A DNA stretch of 64,000 nucleotides from Larix kaempferi (Eukaryota > Streptophyta > Pinopsida > Pinales > Pinaceae): NCBI GenBank assembly GCA_027924585.1, contig BSBM01001138.1, positions 12,023,001 through 12,087,000 on the forward strand. Reading direction: 5' to 3'. A program made the position numbers and the translations under genes. Positions within the stretch are counted from its first letter, which is position 1; every line of letters begins with the position of its first letter. Below, piece by piece: positions 56,241-64,000 of the stretch. Below the pieces are notes generated by a model. That model saw nothing but the letters and a program-made list of their open reading frames with translations, did no database searches and was not told the origin of the DNA.

Positions 56241-58524
56241 TCACTTCTTTCTATGTTTTTTTCTCTTTACAAAATCAACAAGAAACTCATCTTCTGGAAC
56301 TTGTTGTTCAGTTCTTGGTGCTTCATCAATTTGTCATGTTGTCTTCCTAGTAGAGTACTCGCGATGTGGATTTTGCGGCAAGGGGTCCGTATTTGTTGCA
56401 ATAATGTGAAAATGTTACATTGATATATTCTGGTATAATGACAAGTATTTCATTTCAAAAACATTACAAAGGTGTTGTTTTACTTGCTGTGGCCACATCA
56501 TGTACTTCATATTCCTGTCTAGGCTCAACCTGTACAGTGTGACCCTCTACATTCTCTGCAGTTGAAACATGGAAAAGTACAATTAATATTCACCATCTGC
56601 AATGCAATATTTAAAATTGTAGCATATGAATAAATTCATTACCAGGATTCGAAGCATGATATTCGATTGGTTGTTTTCCATCCTTGACATTAAGTGGATT
56701 GTTGCTTTCCTGCTCAAAACATAGTCAATATTTTATGGAAAATATTTATAACGAATATATTGCACAAGTAATAAATCTCCATTAAACTATATAGATTTTA
56801 TATACCTGTGCGCAAGATGGATCACCAGAAGACTGTGTTTTCCCAGAAAAATCTTTTTTCGGCGCTCAACAACAGCTCCAAAGCCGTGCTGGAAGCCAAG
56901 ATTCAAGTCTTCCTCAGTGGGCGCTTCCTTGAATTGGTTGGCCTGCATATTTGCATAACGTCATGAATTTACCTTTTGCGGTGCAATAAAATGAAAAATA
57001 ATTTGCAATTTATTATTTGGATGTAATATTTGTTTTTCGATACTTACAATTTGTGTTGCCAAATTCGAATAACCACCAGGCCCAAGCTTGTGCTGACCAA
57101 TTTTTTCTTGTCTTTCCTTTGTGGCCTTTGATATGTCTGACAGCCTATGAAAGTGTTGAAATATGTTAGATGCTCCAAATTTGATATAAAATTAATAATA
57201 ATAAGGTTTAGAATTACATTGTGGAAAGTATTGCATACCTCCCTGTGCCCGGTGGTAGCTTTCCTTCTTTTCTCAGAACCCTCTCCTTTCCATCTTCCAC
57301 TAGGGATTTACACTCTCTTGTTGGAATCATCGGAGGGCGCTCATACCTAGGTTTCCTTTCTAGATGAACCCTATATTGGTCCCGAACAATCTTCATATGT
57401 TGTCCAACCTTCTTTAGGAACTTGGATCGATTAAAGGTCTCGTTTCCGAATAGGTCAACCAACCGATTAGTAAGCTCATATTTTAAATTTTTACTTTGTC
57501 TATCCCACCTTGTGTGGATGGTGGGCCCAAATATCTCCAATGAGAAATCATTTATATGTTTATAAAAAATATCATTTCCTGCAAAACGATCATGCCATTA
57601 TTAGTTGAAAAACAATGTTTTATCAGCATATTACAATCAAATTATAAACACTAACTTGAACAATGTATAAATACCTGGGATCTTCTTTATCTTTATTGGA
57701 ATGAGCTCTTCGTCCACCAAAAATGTTGTATGTAGTGTACCCGTTCTAGTGTCATGGGAAGATCCAGGAAATGCTTCTTCATCAATATCAATTCTAGCAG
57801 GCTCTGCATCGACCCCTTCTTTTGCACGATCTGGCGTGCGCCGGTCACTAGTGGGTGCACTCACAGTTGGCCTCGGGGGTGTCACAGAACATGTTGTCGC
57901 CTGTTTAGTCGACAACAATGGCACATGAGATGTACGTGGAGTCGTTTTCTCATGTGACGATTCTCCACGAGCATCACTAGGGACAAAACCGCCTTGACCA
58001 TTAGTGTGTGGTCGCAAAAAATCATGTAAATACAAACCATATTTTAGTTCACCATCATATACAAGTAAAAATTATAAAATACTAAATGAATTTATATTAT
58101 GATTCAAGATTCTGCAACTTACTTTCAAGGCCTGAGATCTCTTTACCAAAACATCAATCTTTGCTCTAATCTCATCTGTCTACGGCTGAATGAATAGCAG
58201 ACGAAGGATATCCTCATTATTTTTTTTCAAGGTCTTATCTATCATCTTAATCGGGTCTAGAGAAGAACCAATGTCAGCATCGCGCATCAACTCATCCACA
58301 TCAAAATCTATTGATTTCTATGACGATGGATCATACGCTGAATCATTGGTCTTCAACAAAAATATATAAAACATTACTAACGTGAAAGCAATAGACCGAG
58401 GAAAAAATTATATTAACAAAACATATTGGTCATGATAGATTCCTAAAATTACAATTAGGTTTACCTGATGCCTCGATGCTGGTGTCTTCTGATCCACAGC
58501 TGGGGACTTTCCTTGATCACCCCC
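56241..58524 (-). pseudogene. Ptta/En-Spm-like transposase-associated gene (Transposase_24 type), broken
   Basis: Reconstructable minus-strand exons: 58524-58465, 58350-58123, ~58035-57675, 57578-57239, 57144-57048, 56942-56806, 56709-56643, 56555-56484, 56395-56241. Phases match across most junctions and donors/acceptors are GT-AG. The core (exon 57578-57239) reads DRQSKNLKYELTNRLVDLFG, then RYERPPMIPTRECKSLVED and KVLRKEGKLPPGTG-like sequence. The next exon has KERQEKIGQHKLGPGGYSNL, the usual Transposase_24 signature (polar run, G-x-x-G-Y/F-S). Defects: two TAG codons in 58350-58123, a TGA in the last exon, a 1-base loss in the A-run near 56854-56859, and an acceptor changed from CAG to CAA at 56396. 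The start of exon 3 is unclear. Further upstream exons may exist near 58634-58660. Confidence 0.6.
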
Positions 58525-58659
58525 CTACCCAAAAAATGTAGAAAACATTATCATAATGAAACCAATATACACACGAAAAAGACATAACAAATAAAACATG
58601 ATGCTCCATATTATATTTGTACAATTCCAATGAATTATACCTGCTTCCTTGAGGATTGT

Positions 58660-60736
58660 CTACATTCCCAATATGATGAGAGAACCATGAACTTTAGAAT
58701 CTTGTGGGAATATGAAATAGATATAAAGAGTCCTAATTTGGTTAGGGAGAAGTGGATAGGGAAGTGATTCCATATTGTTATTATCACCCTTTGTTGTATT
58801 AATTTCATGTATATGAACATATTTTTATTTGTATGTGCATGTAGATACACATATGCAACTATTACCATGAAACATGGAATTCCCAACACTCTAGGGATTT
58901 CCTTCTCTTTAAAACATGCCAACCACCCAATTCATTCCTTGTTTCCTTATAAAAAGTAATCACACAACTATTTCCAAGTTAAAATATCATTTCAACTCTT
59001 CCAACAATAGCGCCGACCTTTACAACTTGTATTCAAGAGGAGGGACGAACTCGAGTGTAGCATGCACTTGATGTTATGATATTTGAAAAGTACTTGATAT
59101 GTTATGATGTTAATTTTTGGTAGAGTTAGATTTTTATGTAGAAGAATAAAAAAAAATCAATATACTTTAATACAAAATTAATTACATCTAATAAACAAGT
59201 ACTGAAACTAAATAGTACAACAGTAACAAAACATAATTTTCATCTCTTTCGAATTTTCCACTTTAACACTACCAGTTGGATCACTGTGTTAAAGTAATCT
59301 TCAGTAACATGTAATTACCAACAATATTTAATCAACATTAACATGAGTAAAGAAGATAGGTTTAGGGTAATTACCTGTAATGTGGAACCTTCCTGTTTTA
59401 TACTATGAAATATTACTTTCAGTCAAAACTGTACCTCTCAAAGGTCAACCAACACTAGGAACACACTGACCCTACTAAATGGTAAGTACAAACTAGAGAG
59501 AGAGAGAAAGGTTGTATGCAAAATTAGTTAGACAAAGACAGTTACATTCATAACAGAAGTTAAATAAAGCAAAAATAATGATTACAACATAAGTCTCGGT
59601 GCAAGTAAAATCTTAACGAAAAAACACAGATTTGATCACCAACACTTTTGTTTGACAGGACAAGTCCTAACGGGAGATATTTGGGCAAATATAATATTCA
59701 ACATTAACACAATCAAAGAGAAGTCATTCCAAGCTAAGTATAAAAACTTCTCAAATAATCAGCCTTAAGTTAGCCTTCAAGCAATCAGATTGGACTTCCA
59801 TAAGATTTAGGATAACAATCTCATAATTGTAGCGGCTTCCTTCAGTCAGATCAGTCAACAAAAGAATAGGGTTCCATTAAAGTCCAAAAAATAGGGTTCC
59901 ATTAAAATAGGAAGGAACTACTTAATACAAAAAAAAAAAAAAAAAAAAATTAAAAATTTAAAGTAAAATAATAAAATAACAAATAAAATATAAAAGAGTC
60001 ATAAATAATAACATAAATCATAAGTGGGGTTCTAGGGTCATTTAGGTGAGGGTACAAAGACCCAAAACATGACCCAACACAATATACATGTGGGTACATG
60101 ACCCATAGCCCCTAGGACAAGGGTAAAACAAAAAGTGGACAAACAACCATATATATAGTACCCAAAGGACCAAAAAAATTAAAGGGTGGTACAAACAACT
60201 CAAGATGGGTGAAATGAACGTACTAACCACACGTCAAGGGAAAGGTGCCACAAGACCAATAAAAAACAAGGTGTAAGAACCAAAAGTAAATCAACCAAGG
60301 TGGGGAAGGTACAACCAATCATCTCTCTCTCTCAAATGTACAAATGTTCCATATAACCTGAAATTTCACCATCACTGTATGAAGAAGGGTCCACATGGAT
60401 CATGTGGTCATGATGAGGTATATGTGTGAAAAAGGACTAATGATTGCATCCCACACATCATGATGATAAGACATTTCCAAAGAGAAAGGAAATCAATGAG
60501 TTTATCATCAACTACATCATAATGTCATTGGAGAAATTGGCATAGTGTGCATAAGGAAGTGTTTGTTCAACATTAAACTACCTACATCATTCCATCACAA
60601 GAGAGGTTATTGCTTATTGTTAAAGAGTATGTGTTATATATAAATTATTTATAAGTCCCCTATAACATACTAGTGGTATTTTACAGGTGTTTAGAGATGA
60701 TACAATATGTGCATACATACAAAAAAAAAATACAAT
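58660..60736. other. Gene-free stretch with simple repeats
   Basis: Nothing coding is supported. Simple sequence includes (AG)n near 59495-59511, an A-run at about 59931-59949 followed by A/T-rich repeats (AAATAAAATA-type), and (TC)n near 60322-60334. From 60000 to 60330 the plus strand is strikingly rich in A and purines. Confidence 0.5.
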
Positions 60737-61497
60737 TGTTGGAATATTCTCACCATCATTTTTATATTTTGCATGCCTGCATGCAAATATGCATGTTGCA
60801 TGCAACTCCATGCATCCAGTCATCATCTTGGTGGTCCTCCCAGCACCTAGAGCCTACTTTCATCTCCCTAGAGCCTATCTTCATCCCCCAGCAGCCCTCC
60901 TACCTACCTGATGCACCCTATTTGACTCTTCTGCATGACAAGTGCACCTTTGCTCACCTACCACCAGTTATCATTCAGTTAGAGCACCTCATCTCACCTA
61001 CTAGCTAACTGACAGTCAGTTAGTGCATTGATTGAGCAGTTCTTCCACTAATTTCTCATGCTAACTTCCTCTAGCTCCTAGTTAGCTAGTTCTAGAGTGC
61101 CACTTGACCTTCTGACAGCCTCATGCACCCTCCTTGGAGTCTCCATCCCTTGATTTATGCCTAGATGGTTTTGTTAGACTCAATTAGACTCACTTGACTG
61201 ACTATTACCATTTATGACTGGTACTACTGACTAGATGATGTCTCCAACGTAGTCCAAGCTAGACTTTGAGCATGATTCAAATGACCTCCTTGGTTAATTT
61301 GAATTCTCTACACAATTATTGTATTATTGTATTCAGTTTTCACAGTGCCAACTCATAGCTTATGTATGATACTGATATTCTCCATTTTTTGTGTCCATGA
61401 GTGATTATTGAGTGCATTCTTCTCTTCTTCTTTGCAACTTCTTGAGAGTTTGTGTGAGGCTTGTTACAGTTGTTAGATCCTTCTGGAGATTATCACA
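60737..61497 (+). repeat. Putative 5' LTR of the copia element
   Basis: The right end (ATTATCACA) is fixed by the adjacent PBS. The left end TGTTGGAATATTCT at 60737 is the best TG candidate, giving 761 bp. It cannot be tested because the partner LTR is outside the window. A dense run of RY motifs lies close to its left end. Confidence 0.5.
60770..60814. promoter_or_regulatory. RY-motif cluster (CATGCA/TGCATG)
   Basis: At least six overlapping or neighbouring CATGCA or TGCATG hexamers occur in 45 bp (for example TGCATGCCTGCATGC, then TGCATGTTGCATGCA and CATGCA at 60809). RY elements are bound by B3-domain factors of the ABI3/FUS3/LEC2 type in seed development. If the LTR boundary is right, the cluster is in U3. 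Binding is inference. Confidence 0.45.
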
Positions 61498-61508
61498 TGG
61501 TATCAGAG
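61498..61508 (+). other. Primer-binding site (initiator tRNA-Met) of the copia element
   Basis: TGGTATCAGAG is an exact match to the start of the plant initiator-tRNA-Met PBS. It directly follows the LTR end CA. Confidence 0.85.
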
Positions 61509-61816
61509 AAGTCAACATATATTCAAATTGCAGCCATTGCAGCAGCAGCAGTTGCAACATTTCTTTGAGTAGCTATATTTCCCTGAGCACCAGAAGCCTC
61601 TAAGTTTCCACAGAAAATCCTGGTGCTATTACCTTGAATTCACTGGAGCAATCCAGTGAGGTCTAGCCAGGTGTGAAGGACTTAGTCATATGTGATCGGG
61701 TGTCTTAAGGTAATGTTAATTCGAAGTGTAGCAAATCTCTATCAACAAAACTCTTCTTGTTTTGCAGGTTTATTCACCCATTCGAATTCTTCTTCAATTT
61801 GAACTTCACTGTTCAG

Positions 61817-63292
61817 ATGGATCTAAAATTCACCTCTTCTAACTATGTCGAATGGAAAGCTAAGATGGCTCTCTTCATGAGTTCCAAGAGCTTCACCAGG
61901 ATACTAAATGGAACTATGGTCGAACCACTCAGTGCAGTAAAGAAATCCAAGTACTTGGATAGGCTTGATGAAGCAATAGGATTACTTCTTCTCTCAATTT
62001 CTGAAGATCTTCACTTCCATGTCATGGATCTAACATCTCCAAAAGAGGTTTGGGACAAGCTCGAATCCCTCTTTGGATAGAAAGATGATCTGAAAGGTCA
62101 TAAATTGGAGAATGAACTCATCTCTTTGAGTCCTAAAAGCTTCAAATCCATCAATGCATTCTTAACCAAGTTCAAAATCTTGATTTCTCAGTTGAAAAGA
62201 TATGAGATAGTGAAAGAAGACAAACAACTCATTCTTGCCATTCTCTCTAAATTGGGGCCAAACTTCTCAGTTTTTGTCTCCACATTTCAGTCAGCTAAGA
62301 TGTCTATTCCAAAATGGAAGTTTCCCTCACTTGATGACTTCATCCAATCTCTTACTCAAGAGGAGGAGAAGTTAATCTCCATGGGAATGATCAAACCAAA
62401 GTTGGATTTGGCTCTTATAGTTGCTGAGGTCAAAAGAGCGAATGCAAAGGGCAAGCAAAATATTTTTGAAAAGAGAGCGAATGATACAAAGCAAAAAGAT
62501 GTTCCATATCAGCCAGATGGGGTTTCGAACCCAAAGAAGAACAATCAATCTCAGAAAGAGAGATCCAAGTGCACATATTTTCATTGAGGATTTCATCCTG
62601 AGAGTTATTGTATGAAGAATACAATAGACTTGATGGCTCAGTTACTTGAGAAGAACAATCTTCCTGTACCTGCATGTGCAAGGAAGAAAGATACTAATAC
62701 TAAACCTTCTATATCTGAGGACAATGAGAGATGTCATGCCCTCAGGGAAAGAGCATCAACAGATTCTTCATTCATCATAGATTCAAGAGCAACAAGACAT
62801 ATGTCTTACTCCAAAGATCTCTTCTCCGACTTCGAAAGCTCAGTTGGCCCTTCCATCATGTTGGGCAATGATTCTGAAGTCTCCTCTCAGGGGATTGGAG
62901 GAATCAATATTGACCATGGCTACTTTTCTGATGTGCTTTATGTTCCTTCTCTCACAGAAAATATACTTTCAGTGTATCAAATGAATCATATAGGACAACC
63001 CAAAAGAGTGATATTTTCTCCAAATGAAGTCGAGATACAACACATGGTTTCAGGGAAAATCATTGCAAAAGGAGTTGCAAATCATAAGACAAAACTCTAT
63101 GAGTTTTCACACTTCTTACCTCTCTCAAAGGAGACTGCTCTTCACTCTTATGCAAATGAAGAGAGTAGGCTATCTCATCTCAACTACAAGCATTTGCAAA
63201 ACTTGCAAGCTCAAAATGTGGTTGAAGGTCTTCCAAATGGAAAAGATTTACCAAAGAAGATTGGGAAAAAGAGGATTCTTGAAGAAGTGTGA
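61817..63292 (+). pseudogene. Copia gag-protease ORF, one frame with stops and active-site loss
   Basis: From MDLKFTSSNYVEWKAKM the frame is continuous to TGA 63290-63292, broken by TAG 62078-62080 (LFG*KDDLKGH, probably CAG) and TGA 62585-62587. The Gag (UBN2/DUF4219-like) includes NYVEWKAKM, the W-D-K-L block KEVWDKLESLFG and FLTKFKILISQLKRYE. The zinc knuckle reads CTYFH*GFHPESYC; the second Cys is Phe. The protease motif reads IDSRATRHM where copia elements have DSGAT, so the catalytic triad Gly is Arg (GGA to AGA). The later block LSHLNYKHLQNLQAQNVVEG is the GAG-pre-integrase domain. No CxxC or DDE integrase core follows. Confidence 0.85.
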
Positions 63293-63970
63293 ATGCTAGA
63301 TCTAGATCCACAAGAACCTGAAGATCTAGCACCCTTTGGTTCAACTCATATGGAAAAATGGGCCACCACTACTACATCCACTAATGATCTTGTTGGAGAT
63401 CCATCATAATCATATCCTAGTTCCTTTGATAGTGATCTCACCTATGTTGGTTCAAAGAAGACATCAAAGAACTACATGCACATTTTGAAACAGTTTCATG
63501 ATATTCACATTTTTGGATCCTCCTTTGAGTGATGATGAGCAAGAGATCATAGCTCCTTCACATGAGATTTCAGATTTAGAGTTTGGATGTGATGTTGATC
63601 CAGTTGTACTTGCTTCTTCACATGAGATTTAAGATTCAGAGTTTGGATGTGATGATGAGCCAGTTTCGCTTTCTTTTTCACATGAGATTTCAGATTCAGA
63701 GTTTGAAAGTGATGATGAGCAAGAGAGTGAAGCTTCTTCACATGAGATTTCAGATTCAGAATTTGAAGATGGAGATGATGACGAGGGAATGCTAGATCCA
63801 GATCCACAAGAACATGAAGGTCTAGCAATTGATGATGAAGATGAGCGAATGAGAGATCCAGTTACACAAGAACCTGGTGATCTCTCAACTGATGATCCTC
63901 CTCTTCCTCGATGGGAATCCATTACACTCCGATGTGCCAGTGATTTGGTTGGTGATCCACATGATCATAG
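63293..63970 (+). repeat. Duplicated pre-RT segment flanking acidic repeats
   Basis: The block ATGCTAGATCTAGATCCACA...GATCTTGTTGGAGATCC (63296-63405) is repeated in diverged form at about 63788-63965 (ATGCTAGATCCAGATCCACA...GATTTGGTTGGTGATCC). Both look like the region between integrase and RT of a copia element. The 60-bp repeat array lies between the two copies. Confidence 0.7.
63541..63772 (+). repeat. 60-bp tandem repeat encoding an acidic 20-aa unit
   Basis: The string CATGAGATTT recurs at 63561, 63621, 63681 and 63741, exactly 60 bp apart. In the plus frame each unit reads close to SHEISDSEFGCDDEPVSLA. One unit has a TAA stop. The array is Asp/Glu/Ser-rich and sits where the copia integrase C-terminus meets RT. 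The opposite strand is also open (93 codons), a by-product of the repeat. Confidence 0.9.
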
Positions 63971-64000
63971 AAGAACCAGATCAGATTTTCAGAATGGAAG

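Larger units (their letters stand above)
60737..64000 (+). mobile_element. Ty1/copia retrotransposon, 5' part (runs off the window)
   Basis: A putative 5' LTR (60737-61497) is followed at once by the initiator-tRNA-Met PBS TGGTATCAGAG, gag (from ATG 61817), a zinc knuckle remnant, a protease with a mutated active site, and a GAG-pre-integrase block. The integrase core is absent. It is replaced by a duplicated segment and acidic tandem repeats that lead into the usual pre-RT region (PLPRWESITL, LVGDPHDHRRTRSDF). RT and the 3' LTR would lie beyond 64000. The copy is dead. Confidence 0.8.

Noticed and set aside
63547-63828. 93-aa minus-strand frame with repeated LNLKSHVKK units
   Set aside because: It is the antisense of the 60-bp repeat array of the copia element, so its regularity reflects the DNA repeat.

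Overview
The window looks like nuclear DNA of a seed plant. The evidence is one GT-AG-spliced ABC transporter gene of a plant-only subfamily, flanked by many nested plant-type LTR retrotransposons, an L1-type LINE, a tRNA-derived SINE and decayed gene pieces. Low gene density, high AT content and many old elements would suit a gymnosperm, but that is inference. No bacterial, organellar or CRISPR feature was seen.

Layout. 0.3-0.9 kb: solo LTR. 2.8-3.2 kb: plus-strand LINE scrap. 4.4-10 kb: decayed minus-strand L1-type LINE (ORF1 with a DUF4283-like domain and zinc knuckle; ORF2 with endonuclease, reverse transcriptase, zf-RVT and RNase H). 10.26-10.50 kb: SINE with target-site duplication. 11.9-12.2 kb: plus-strand RNase H remnant. 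12.9-20.9 kb: the one apparently functional gene, a 23-exon full-size PDR/ABCG transporter (minus strand, 1,483 aa, closest in memory to ABCG36/PEN3/PDR8), with a TATA box and an overlapping upstream ORF. 21.3-23.8 kb: tandem repeats, including a ~614-bp unit.

23.77-30.30 kb: an LTR element with ~2.0-kb LTRs whose 2.5-kb interior encodes no recognisable gag or pol, only one long, decayed acidic reading frame. This is the best candidate for something undescribed. 31.79-48.04 kb: a ~16.3-kb Ty3/gypsy element of Athila/Tat type (minus strand). Its gag-pol stays in one frame for 6 kb but carries 12 in-frame stops. An extra 427-aa ORF between pol and the 3' LTR is fully open. A Ty1/copia solo LTR is nested inside it.

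48-60.7 kb: relics only. These are unassigned coding-like stretches, a PPR pseudogene, and a multi-exon Ptta/En-Spm-like pseudogene with a lost splice acceptor. 60.7-64 kb: the 5' part of a Ty1/copia element (LTR, PBS, gag, protease) whose integrase core is missing and replaced by acidic 20-residue tandem repeats; it runs off the window.

The elements do not work together as a pathway. The window is one host gene in a repeat landscape shaped by nested insertion and apparent C-to-T decay. All exon boundaries and repeat ends were read by eye.
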